Assembly: GCA_025451035.1 (NCBI GenBank)
Contig: JANWLE010000096.1
Span: 1 to 42,879, forward strand
Direction of reading: 5' to 3'
Source of the DNA: Solirubrobacteraceae bacterium
Lineage (GTDB): Bacteria; Actinomycetota; Thermoleophilia; Solirubrobacterales; Solirubrobacteraceae
DNA length: 42,879 nucleotides
The notes below the pieces were generated by a model. The model had not been told where the DNA came from, did no database searches, and worked only from the letters and a program-made list of their open reading frames with translations. Made by a program: the position numbers and the translations under genes. Shown here in pieces: positions 6,822 to 13,636 of the stretch; the first letter of the stretch is position 1; every line of letters begins with the position of its first letter.

Positions 6822-8154
6822 GACGGTCAACATTAGGCTTGGGCTCGTCGCGCCGGAGCGTGGGTAGTTCGAGGATCGCGTCGTTGTGCGGTGCGAATGT
6901 TATGCCGCGGAGCACGGGTCGCTCTGAGGAGACGTTTGGAGCGCGCAGGGTGCGTTGTGCGAGCACAACTTGGAGGATTGTCCGTATCTCGAGCATCGCG
7001 AATGCCGCGCCGGCGCAGCGTCGTCGGCCTCCCCCGAAGGGAAGCCAGGTGGCCGGTTCGGGTTGGGTCTCCAGGAAGCGCTCGGGGCGGAATGCGCTTG
7101 GCTCTTCGTGGTGACGACGGTCTGAGTGCACGAGATAGATCGAGGGCATAACCGTTGTGCCGGCCGGCAGCTCGTAGCCTCCGATCGGGAAGGGTTGGTC
7201 AAGCACGCGTGCGACGTCCATGACGACGGGTCGGACGCGTAGGGTCTCGTATGCGATTGCGTCGAGATAGCGATTGTCGTTGTCCATGGTGGCTCTGTGT
7301 GCCGTAGCTAGTGCCTGCGGGTGGCGTGCGAGTCGCTCAAATGCCCATGCGAGTGCGGTCGCCGATGTCTCATGGCCTGCGAGCAGCAGTGTGATCAGCT
7401 CATCGCGAGCCTGCTCGTCGCTACGTGGCCGCTTCGGGTCGCTGCCGTGTACGAGTAGGCCGAGCAGGTCCGGACCTGTGGGAGCCGCTCGGCGGTCGGC
7501 GATGAGGCGCAGCAACTCGTCATCGAGTCGCGTGCGAGCCTGGCGGAAGCGTCCCCAAGGCGTGAGCGATCCAGCCTGGACGCGCAGTGCCGGTGGGATG
7601 ACGGCGAGCGAGATGCTTTTGAACACGGGCTCCAGCAGACCCAGCAGCCGGAGCATCTCGTTCTCGTCTTCACGGCCAAATAGTAGGCTTGTGATGACGC
7701 GGAATGTGAGCCGTTGCAGTGCTGGGCGCATGGCAATCGGACGGTCTGTCGGCCAGCTAGCCTCCTCTTCGGCGGCGATACGAGCGATGTCGCTTTGCGC
7801 CCGGACTAGCGCGCTGCCGTGCAGCGCGGGCGAAATAAGCCTGCGCTCGCTTAGATGCTCCTCGCGGTCGAGCGTGAGGATGGAGCGCTGTCCTGTGACG
7901 TGCTGCAGGATCGCGTTCGCTTCGCCCGCGTGCGCTGCTCGGCCGTCGGCAGCAAACACCTCACGAATCGCGTCGATGTCGCCGACGTAGACGACATCGC
8001 CGAATCCGGCTAGCTTCAGTCGATACAAGTCGCCATAGTGTCGCTGACAGAATTGGACGAATGGGAAGGGGTAGCGTAGGAAGAGTGCCGTCTGGATCAG
8101 TCGCGGGATCGGCGGGCTTGGCGGCAACGCTCCTTGGCGGCATGGTCTGTGCAC
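6775..8154 (-). CDS. Cytochrome P450 monooxygenase
   Basis: 459 residues. All landmarks are present: the I-helix LLLAGHETSATALAW with acid-alcohol pair (about 253-270), the K-helix ExxR as E303-R306 in YETLRVRP, the PERF element (FRPERF) and the heme-binding loop FGGGRRRCAGAAFAMLE with the iron ligand C380. There is no membrane anchor, so it is a soluble bacterial class-I-type enzyme needing ferredoxin partners, none of which are nearby. The last about 16 residues (SARPQAAQSGSH end) are read from dispersed repeat copy 4 and lie beyond the normal P450 end. The GTG start at 8154 is chosen because the frame gives a normal N-terminus. It is divergent from a TetR gene across a near-palindrome. The substrate is unknown. 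Confidence 0.95.
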   Translation of the reverse strand: MHRPCRQGALPPSPPIPRLIQTALFLRYPFPFVQFCQRHYGDLYRLKLAGFGDVVYVGDIDAIREVFAADGRAAHAGEANAILQHVTGQRSILTLDREEHLSERRLISPALHGSALVRAQSDIARIAAEEEASWPTDRPIAMRPALQRLTFRVITSLLFGREDENEMLRLLGLLEPVFKSISLAVIPPALRVQAGSLTPWGRFRQARTRLDDELLRLIADRRAAPTGPDLLGLLVHGSDPKRPRSDEQARDELITLLLAGHETSATALAWAFERLARHPQALATAHRATMDNDNRYLDAIAYETLRVRPVVMDVARVLDQPFPIGGYELPAGTTVMPSIYLVHSDRRHHEEPSAFRPERFLETQPEPATWLPFGGGRRRCAGAAFAMLEIRTILQVVLAQRTLRAPNVSSERPVLRGITFAPHNDAILELPTLRRDEPKPNVDRRATSARPQAAQSGSH

Positions 8155-8160
8155 GGCGCT

Positions 8161-8182
8161 AATCTAATCATATGTTTAGATT
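8161..8182. promoter_or_regulatory. Near-perfect 22-bp palindrome, probable TetR operator
   Basis: AATCTAA (8161-8167) and TTAGATT (8176-8182) are perfect inverted arms around a central CATATG; only one base pair breaks the full 22-bp symmetry. It lies 6 bp upstream of the P450 start and 33 bp upstream of the TetR start, so one bound dimer would repress both genes. It is markedly AT-rich against its surroundings. Confidence 0.7.
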
Positions 8183-8215
8183 GAGTGGAAGGGCACGCAG
8201 CAGAATGGGTTCGCG

Positions 8216-8809
8216 GTGAGCCCACAGGTCAGCAACCGCGAGGCTTTGCTGGAAGGCGCATTGCGGTGCATCGAGCAGCGAGGCTACGGCGAGATCACCA
8301 CACGCGATATCGCGGCAGCGGCGAACGCGAATGTGGCCTCCATCGCCTACCACTTCGGCTCTAAGGACGCGTTGATCGGCGAGGCCCTGGCAGAGGGCTT
8401 CAGACGGTGGTTCGCGGAGTTCGCACGCGACGCCACCAAGAACGGCGCCAACGAGCTGGAGGGCTTCTCGCGGGGTGCGATGTCCACCCTGCGAGCCGGC
8501 GTGGGCAAGCATCGCGGTATGGCGCAAGCGTTCGTAGCGGCACTGTCCCGTGCACCACACGACGACGGTCTACGAGAAGCCCTGGCACGAAGCTACCACG
8601 ACGCGCGTGCGGGCCTTGCTGCCTTTCTCGGCCTGCATGAGCGGGAAAATGCCGACCTGAACGCTGGCATCCTCATAGCCGTCTTTGATGGTCTGCTCAT
8701 CCAGTGGCTCATCGATCCAGATCAAGGCAAGCGCGACCTGGCCGCTCTACCCACCGTCCTGGATGCATTGCTCCGCGCATTGGCACAGGCCCCTCACACG
8801 ACGAAATAG
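8216..8809 (+). CDS. TetR-family transcriptional repressor
   Basis: 197 residues. The N-terminal helix-turn-helix is clear: REALLEGALRCIEQRGYGEI, TTRDIAAAANANVASIAYHF, GSKDALI. The C-terminal part (about 55-197) is the all-helical ligand and dimer domain, including the TetR_C-type segment FDGLLIQWLIDPDQ. The GTG start at 8216 gives the expected short N-terminus; a nearby ATG at 8205 is out of frame. It is divergent from the P450 gene over a 22-bp palindrome, so the P450 substrate or a related small molecule is the likely inducer. Confidence 0.93.
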   Translation: MSPQVSNREALLEGALRCIEQRGYGEITTRDIAAAANANVASIAYHFGSKDALIGEALAEGFRRWFAEFARDATKNGANELEGFSRGAMSTLRAGVGKHRGMAQAFVAALSRAPHDDGLREALARSYHDARAGLAAFLGLHERENADLNAGILIAVFDGLLIQWLIDPDQGKRDLAALPTVLDALLRALAQAPHTTK

Positions 8810-9106
8810 CTGTATGGGCGCAACTTGTCAGCGCGCAAACCAGGCGTTGATGGTGACGCCGGCGGTCGCTGTTGGCTGACGCTGCCGTCGGCTTGCCAGG
8901 TCTGCTCCGGCGAAAGGGCACGCGCCTGGTAGAACCGAGACTCCTCGTGGTCGCGATAACGGAGGCCAGGAATGTCCATCCTTGCGAGGATGCCAGCGGG
9001 CTCGGACCCCTCCCTACCATGATTCCCGCCGCCGATCGCCCACTCCGTATTGCGCAGGCGTGCGATGCGGAACAGTCGAGCCGTCACCGTCGAAGACAGT
9101 TGTCCG
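8810..9106. other. Stretch without a supported gene between TetR and repeat copy 5
   Basis: A minus-strand frame stays open over this stretch (8794-9126), but its product has no recognised domain and it begins inside the repeat. No promoter, RNA gene or terminator stands out. It may hold remnants of older insertions. Confidence 0.35.
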
Positions 9107-9169
9107 ATGGAGCCAACCGAAGTCAATGCGAACCACTGCGCACGGCTCCCCGGCGGGCGGATGTCGCTT
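9107..9169 (+). repeat. Dispersed 63-bp repeat, copy 5
   Basis: Starts ATGGAGCCAACCGAAGTC, identical to the consensus through its first 29 bases, and is preceded by AGTTGTCCG. The reading frame stops at TAG 9182-9184 (25 residues). It is the copy nearest the tRNA-Ala gene (about 1.3 kb away) and lies beside the broken ArsR gene. Confidence 0.9.
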
Positions 9170-9191
9170 GAAGATGCGGCGTAGGGAGCCT

Positions 9192-9374
9192 TCAGGTCTT
9201 GATCCCGAGAGTCCGGCGGAGCTGGGCACGGCCCGCGCGGGTCGGTGTTACGGCTCGGCTGTGAGCTGTTCGCTCGATCCAGCCGAGTTCTAGAAATCGG
9301 CCGGCCAGGGCGGCTCCGGTCGCTCCGGCGAGATGCGGCCGTCGCTCACTCCAGTCGAGACACGCGCGTGCAGA
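9192..9374 (-). pseudogene. ArsR-family regulator, C-terminal fragment only
   Basis: The frame reads ACLDWSERRPHLAGATGAAL, then LELGWIERTAHSRAVTPTRAGR and RRTLGI, which is the conserved C-terminal end of a group of ArsR/HTH regulators about 220 residues long. The winged-helix DNA-binding N-terminus is missing: upstream of about 9374 the frame no longer resembles the family, and 73 bp further the HAD gene starts on the other strand. The fragment ends only 22 bp from the reading frame of repeat copy 5. It is best read as a gene cut by rearrangement at the island's repeat. Confidence 0.7.
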
Positions 9375-9447
9375 TGTCGCTGGAGGGCGCGGTAGGGATG
9401 CGCTCTTCGGCGGGACGGTCGTGAGCACATGAGCTTATGATCCATTC

Positions 9448-10107
9448 GTGGGGGAACCGGGCATCTATCCAGTCGTTGTCTTCGACCTGGATGGGACTCT
9501 GCTGCGCGGCACGACCGTGTCGTTGCTCCTCGCGCAATGGCTCGGGCAGGCAGAGGAGATGGCAGAGCTCGAGCGGGCGTTTCACGCCCACGAGATATCC
9601 AACAGCGTAGTTGCCGACAGGTCTGCGAGATGGTTGGCGGGACAGAGCACGGCCGACGCCTGGGCGGTCCTGGCGACCAGCACCTGGATTGACGGCATGG
9701 CCGAGACCCTCCGAGCGCTTACCGCTGCCGGGGCCAGTCTGCTATTGGGAACGGTCACATTGAGATTCGTGGCCGAGATGTTGCGGGAGCGCTATGGTTT
9801 CGCTGCGGCTAGCGGGACGGAGATGCAGGTGACCGACGGGGTGCTCTCGGGCACCGTGACTCGCTACTTCAATGAGTTCGACAAGGCGCGCTTCGTAGAG
9901 GAATGGTGCACGAGCAACGGTTATTTGATGAGCCAGGTGGCGGCGGTGGGCGACTCTCGCTCGGACGTTCCGCTGTTTGAGCGCGTTGGCATGTCGATCG
10001 CGCTGAACGCTACCCCCGACGCCCGTGCAGCGGCCGCGCACGCCCTCGACACCGACGATCTGCGTGACGTGCTCCCACTTCTTCGATACGTGGGTAGGTC
10101 AATGTGA
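9448..10107 (+). CDS. HAD-superfamily (SerB-like) phosphatase
   Basis: 219 residues. The four HAD motifs are visible: FDLDGTLL with nucleophile D13 and D15, the Thr-containing motif II GTVTLRF, K146 in DKARFVEEW, and GDSRSDVPLF with D169 and D173. The helical cap between residues about 20 and 90 and the overall length fit the phosphoserine-phosphatase-like HAD subfamily IB. It is a cytoplasmic phosphomonoesterase; the substrate cannot be read. The GTG start at 9448 puts the DxD motif at the usual distance. It is the last gene before the tRNA-Ala, followed by a long perfect hairpin. Confidence 0.88.
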   Translation: MGEPGIYPVVVFDLDGTLLRGTTVSLLLAQWLGQAEEMAELERAFHAHEISNSVVADRSARWLAGQSTADAWAVLATSTWIDGMAETLRALTAAGASLLLGTVTLRFVAEMLRERYGFAAASGTEMQVTDGVLSGTVTRYFNEFDKARFVEEWCTSNGYLMSQVAAVGDSRSDVPLFERVGMSIALNATPDARAAAAHALDTDDLRDVLPLLRYVGRSM

Positions 10108-10131
10108 GCGACTCCCAGCCCTCAGTGCGGC

Positions 10132-10178
10132 TAGACCCTATGGCGGTCAACCCCACGGGCTAACCGCCATAGGGTCTA
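10132..10178. terminator. 16-bp perfect stem-loop after the HAD gene
   Basis: TAGACCCTATGGCGGT (10132-10147) pairs perfectly with ACCGCCATAGGGTCTA (10163-10178) around a 15-base loop. It begins 25 bases after the HAD stop. There is no T-run, as is common in high-GC actinobacterial terminators. Because the arms are perfect, it could also be a protein-binding site or recombination site. Confidence 0.6.
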
Positions 10179-10457
10179 CCTACTCACAGTGAGTTCGTCG
10201 CACAGTTGTGCTCGATACATTGGACCGACATATAAAAGGCAATGGCCGCCGATGATTGGTAACCCAAACAATCTTGAATCGCGTCTGACTGAAATAATCC
10301 GCTCCTCGTCCTTTGTGTGCGCTAAGAGCGGCGCGAGCCGTTGACGTCCCTGACTGGTTGATTCGGGCTGGGGCAGTCCGAGATGTGGTGTGGGACTTCT
10401 TGCGTTTGCGAGTCCCAGCTAAGGGGCCAGAGCCCGCACGCAGATAACTGTCTGAAA
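10179..10457. other. AT-richer stretch between the HAD hairpin and the tRNA-Ala 3' end
   Basis: No gene is supported. It is visibly less GC-rich than its neighbours. A plus-strand mini-ORF at 10252-10344 (30 residues, MIGNPNNLESRLTEIIRSSS) has no recognised family. An integrase gene would be expected here if the island were a recent tRNA-integrated element; none is found. A small hairpin at 10391-10417 probably ends tRNA-Ala transcription. Confidence 0.4.
10391..10417 (-). terminator. Stem-loop downstream of tRNA-Ala
   Basis: TGGGACT (10391-10397) and AGTCCCA (10411-10417) form a perfect 7-bp stem with a 13-base loop, about 40 bases beyond the tRNA 3' end on the minus strand. It is a plausible tRNA transcription terminator, without a T-run. 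Confidence 0.4.
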
Positions 10458-10530
<73 letters not shown>

Positions 10531-10633
10531 AGATGACGTAATCCTATCGTCTATGCGCGGTGGCCTACAGGTCGGTTCCCGAGGCGAGAAGTGCCGCCCG
10601 TACCACGGCCCGGTGGCAGAAATCGTGGGAAAA

Positions 10634-10649
10634 TTGTCCTTGCGGACAA
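10634..10649. promoter_or_regulatory. Inverted repeat upstream of the GlxA-like regulator
   Basis: TTGTCC (10634-10639) and GGACAA (10644-10649) form a perfect 16-bp dyad with a 4-base centre, 26 bp before the GTG start at 10676. It is a candidate operator for the regulator itself. The sequence alone cannot distinguish this from a chance short palindrome. Confidence 0.4.
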
Positions 10650-10675
10650 CAGCTTTAGCCGCGATCATCGGGCCA

Positions 10676-11695
10676 GTGAGCGAGTCAGACAGTCCCAGAG
10701 AGGTTCTAATTCTCGCCTATCCGGGTGTCCAAAGCCTGGATGTCACCGGCCCGCTCGAGGTCTTCCACGGTGCCCAGCAACTCATTACATACTCGGCCCG
10801 AAAAGACCGCGGTTACCGCGTGAAGCTGCGCAGCAGCACGGATGGGCCGCTGCGCACCTCAAGCGGCTTGGTAATACATCCGGATGCTCCCCCCGGGCAA
10901 CTCCAGGCCAGCCCCGACACGCTCGTAATCGCTGGAGGGCCCGGCGCCCACGATGCGTGTGCGGATAGCGCGCTGATCGAGTGGATCAAGCTCGCCTCGC
11001 GAGGCGCTCGGCGCGTCACCTCGGTCTGCACCGGAGCATTCCTGCTAGCCGAGGCCGGACTCCTCGACGGGCGGCGCGTCACCACGCACTGGGCGGCGGC
11101 CGCCGAGCTCGCGCGACGCTATCCGGCGGTACGCGTTGAGCCCGAGCCGATCTTCCTGCGTGATGGCAACGTGTGGACTTCGGCGGGCGTCACCGCAGGC
11201 ATGGATCTCGCGCTCGCCCTCGTGGAAGAGGACATCGACCGCGACGCGGCGCTCTCGATCGCGCGTCATCTCGTCCTGTTCTTGCGTCGCCCAGGAAATC
11301 AGGCTCAGTTCAGCGCTACGCTTGCCTCACAGGAACCAGGCCGCGAGGCGCTTCGCGAATTGCGGCGCCACATTGTCGAGAACCTCGGCGATGACTTGTC
11401 AGTGGAGGTACTGGCACAACGAGCGTGCATGAGCGTCCGTCATTTCGCCCGAACGTTTCGTGTCGAGACTGATGTGACGCCTGCTCGCTACGTCGAGAAC
11501 GTTCGCATCGAGGCGGCCCGCCGAGCGCTCGAGGACACGGCCGAACCAGTAGCTGCCATAGCGCGCGCTTGCGGATTCGGCACCGCCGAGACTATGCGCC
11601 GCTCATTCCTACGCGCCCTCGGTGTCGGCCCTGCAGAGTACCGCCGTCGTTTCCATCCCGCCGGCGGGGCACACAAAACGACAGCGGCGGCCTGA
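10676..11695 (+). CDS. GlxA-like AraC-family regulator with DJ-1/PfpI sensor domain
   Basis: 339 residues. Residues about 8-190 are a DJ-1/PfpI (class-I amidotransferase-like) domain, with the nucleophile-elbow Cys at 118 in SVCTGAFLLAEAGLLDGRRV. Residues about 225-325 are the AraC DNA-binding domain with two helix-turn-helix units (LSVEVLAQRACMSVRHFART and PVAAIARACGFGTAETMRRS). GTG 10676 is chosen because the upstream extension is not family-like. In the family, the sensor domain usually binds a small ligand rather than catalysing. The next gene encodes a free DJ-1-type enzyme with the same elbow motif, so regulator and enzyme may see related compounds. Confidence 0.92.
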   Translation: MSESDSPREVLILAYPGVQSLDVTGPLEVFHGAQQLITYSARKDRGYRVKLRSSTDGPLRTSSGLVIHPDAPPGQLQASPDTLVIAGGPGAHDACADSALIEWIKLASRGARRVTSVCTGAFLLAEAGLLDGRRVTTHWAAAAELARRYPAVRVEPEPIFLRDGNVWTSAGVTAGMDLALALVEEDIDRDAALSIARHLVLFLRRPGNQAQFSATLASQEPGREALRELRRHIVENLGDDLSVEVLAQRACMSVRHFARTFRVETDVTPARYVENVRIEAARRALEDTAEPVAAIARACGFGTAETMRRSFLRALGVGPAEYRRRFHPAGGAHKTTAAA

Positions 11696-11766
11696 CCTCG
11701 AATGGTCGTGTGAGTCAACGGCACTGCCGTCCGTTCCCTATCCCAAAGAGAAGGAAGGCGATATAC

Positions 11767-12417
11767 GTGAACATAGCGATCCTCATCTTCGATCGTCTTA
11801 CGGCCCTCGACGCGGTCGGGCCCTACGAGGTTCTTAGCCGCCTCCCGGGCGCCAAGGTCACATTTGTGGCCGAGCGTCTCGGGCCGAAGCGCACCGATAC
11901 CGGACAGCTCGCGCTGATCGCCGACGCGACCATCGCTGAGTTCCCGAGCCCAGACATCCTGGTTGTTCCGGGTGGTCACGGACGAGTGGACTTGATGAAT
12001 GATGGTCTCGTGCACGAATGGCTGCGCGCTGCGCACGAGACGTCAACCTGGACCACCTCCGTGTGCACTGGCTCCCTCGTCCTTGCCGGCGCGGGCCTGC
12101 TCGAGGGCAAGCGTGCGACGAGTCACTGGCTAGCGCTCGATGAGCTAGCGCAGTTCGGCGCTGAGCCGATCTCGCAACGAGTCGTCTTCGACGGAAAGGT
12201 CGTCACTGCGGCTGGCGTCTCGGCTGGGATCGACATGGCGCTTTCGCTCGCGGCGCGCATCGCCGGCGAGCAGGCTGCACAGGCCATCCAACTCTCGATC
12301 GAGTACGACCCTCGCCCGCCCTTCGATGTCGGTTCACCGGATAAGGCGCCTGCCGAGATTATCCGGCAGGTACACGCTTACGCGCGCTCTCAAGCCCACA
12401 AGCATCCATTTGGATAG
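11767..12417 (+). CDS. DJ-1/PfpI-family protein, isocyanide-hydratase-like
   Basis: 216 residues from GTG 11767, with GAAGGA-type Shine-Dalgarno signal just upstream. It is a single DJ-1/PfpI domain with nucleophile C100 in TTSVCTGSLVLAGAGLLEGK, D15 in FDRLTALDAVGPYEV and the VVPGGHG turn. The position of Asp and Cys and the overall length match isocyanide hydratase (InhA), which hydrates isocyanides to N-formamides; other DJ-1 members act on glyoxals or as chaperones, so the substrate is a guess. It follows the GlxA-like regulator by 71 bp and is likely controlled by it. Confidence 0.85.
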   Translation: MNIAILIFDRLTALDAVGPYEVLSRLPGAKVTFVAERLGPKRTDTGQLALIADATIAEFPSPDILVVPGGHGRVDLMNDGLVHEWLRAAHETSTWTTSVCTGSLVLAGAGLLEGKRATSHWLALDELAQFGAEPISQRVVFDGKVVTAAGVSAGIDMALSLAARIAGEQAAQAIQLSIEYDPRPPFDVGSPDKAPAEIIRQVHAYARSQAHKHPFG

Positions 12418-12499
12418 GCGCAAGCTTGCGCTGGAGCAGTCAGGCAATCCTGCGGCTTCGCTACCTTTCTATCTCCCAACCAAGACCGGGAGAAACGTG

Positions 12500-13183
12500 A
12501 TGTCGACTGACTACCCATCATCGAGAGCCAATACAGTAAGTGTCTTCGACGCGCGCGCGGGCGTGCGCAGTGCGAGCGCCACGTTCCTGCTTGGCCAGGT
12601 CATGTTCCTCGTCGCAATCGCACTCGGTTTCGCTGCCGGCGGTACGTATGTCGGGCGCAATCTCAGTTTCGGCACGGCGGAGATATGCGAGTTCGCCTGC
12701 TTGGGTATGGTCGTGGCGCAGATGTTCGTGGCGGCGCTGCGGGAAGGCTCGCTTGGGATGGCGTGGCTGTTCACGCTCGCGCTGCTTCTGGGACTCGGGC
12801 TCGGGCCGGTCATCTCTCAGTACGCGACGCTGGATCGCACCGCGCTCTATCAAGCGTCCGCTGGCACGGTGCTCACGGTCGCAGTCATGGGTTCGTACGG
12901 CTTTGCGACCTCCCGCGACCTGATCCGTTGGGTGCGGCCCCTGTTCTATGCACTGCTTGGCGTGTTCACTATCAGCCTGATCCTCATCCTCATCGGCTCG
13001 GGCGAACACCTGCTGTTGAACATCGCCATCTACGGCATAGTCAGTGCATATCTAGCTATCTACTTCCAGTTCGTCAGGCGCACCGCCACCGAACACGACG
13101 TGGTGTGGATAGCGACCGGTGTCTTCATCAGCATCGTCAACATCTTCGTGACGCTGCTTCGCATCTTCGGCAGCAGTCGCTGA
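12500..13183 (+). CDS. Bax inhibitor-1/YccA-like integral membrane protein
   Basis: 227 residues from ATG 12500, preceded by GGGAGA. About seven hydrophobic segments follow a short polar N-terminus; the pattern of FLLGQVMFLVAIALGFAAGG, VVAQMFVAA, LAIYFQFVRR and the final IVNIFVTLLRIFG is that of the BI-1/TMBIM family, which ends in this acidic-free LLxIFG tail in bacteria. Relatives act as pH-dependent calcium leak channels or stress-protective membrane proteins. It follows the DJ-1 gene by 82 bp in the same direction and may belong to the same stress-response set. Confidence 0.85.
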   Translation: MSTDYPSSRANTVSVFDARAGVRSASATFLLGQVMFLVAIALGFAAGGTYVGRNLSFGTAEICEFACLGMVVAQMFVAALREGSLGMAWLFTLALLLGLGLGPVISQYATLDRTALYQASAGTVLTVAVMGSYGFATSRDLIRWVRPLFYALLGVFTISLILILIGSGEHLLLNIAIYGIVSAYLAIYFQFVRRTATEHDVVWIATGVFISIVNIFVTLLRIFGSSR

Positions 13184-13260
13184 GCGCTACGGGATTTACA
13201 CGGTTGACGGCTGCGGAAAGGCCTGATCGAATCTCCTAACCCAAGCACAAGGAGGGTTCG

Positions 13261-13566
13261 ATGTCGGTGATGATGGGAATGCGTCTGACTGTGGATCCAG
13301 CGCGTTTTGAGCAGGTCGCCCGGGAAGACTCCGACGCTATGCGAGCGATCGCTGAGCGAGCCAAGTCGCTGGGTGCCATTCACCATGCGTTCTTTGCCGG
13401 CGATGGCGAGGTTCTGATCGCAGACGAGTGGGAGACCGAGGAAGGCTTTCACGAGTTCTTCGCCGCCGCCAGCTCGGAAATCGGCTTGTTGATGAGCCAG
13501 GCAGGTGTCACCAACGTGCCGAGACCGGAGTTCTGGCGGATGCTCGACACCCCGGACCGTTTCTAG
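13261..13566 (+). CDS. Small dimeric alpha-beta-barrel (ABM-like) protein
   Basis: 101 residues with a strong Shine-Dalgarno (AAGGAGGG) 5 bases before ATG. The pattern of a first strand (MGMRLTVDPARFEQV), a helix (MRAIAERAKSLGAI), a strand with HHAFFAGDGEVLIADEWET, then EEGFHEFFAA matches the antibiotic-biosynthesis-monooxygenase (ABM)/stress-responsive dimeric barrel fold. Proteins of this fold bind or oxidise small aromatics, or degrade heme, but no catalytic signature can be assigned. A hairpin terminator follows 14 bases later, so this gene ends its transcript before leuS. Confidence 0.75.
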   Translation: MSVMMGMRLTVDPARFEQVAREDSDAMRAIAERAKSLGAIHHAFFAGDGEVLIADEWETEEGFHEFFAAASSEIGLLMSQAGVTNVPRPEFWRMLDTPDRF

Positions 13567-13580
13567 AAACTCATAGCCGA

Positions 13581-13616
13581 AGCGGGGTTGGCGCGGCCTG
13601 ACGCGGCGACCCCGCT
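13581..13616 (+). terminator. Stem-loop between the ABM-like gene and leuS
   Basis: AGCGGGGT (13581-13588) pairs perfectly with ACCCCGCT (13609-13616), and the stem can grow by two pairs including one G-T. It starts 14 bases after the ABM-like stop and ends 20 bases before the leuS ATG. There is no T-run. The whole gap is only 70 bases, too short for a T-box leader. Confidence 0.6.
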
Positions 13617-13636
13617 AACCTGCCGTGCCGAGACAC

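Noticed and set aside
7274-7990. Plus-strand open frame opposite the P450
   Set aside because: It is Ser/Arg-rich shadow sequence of a P450 with all motifs present.
1186-9184. Integron gene-cassette array
   Set aside because: No integrase is present, and the repeats lack the RYYYAAC and GTTRRRY core sites and the imperfect dyad of attC sites. The modules also lie on both strands.
13567-13636. T-box riboswitch ahead of leuS
   Set aside because: The gap to the preceding gene is only 70 bases and is mostly taken by a terminator-like stem; there is no room for a T-box and no conserved T-box sequence.
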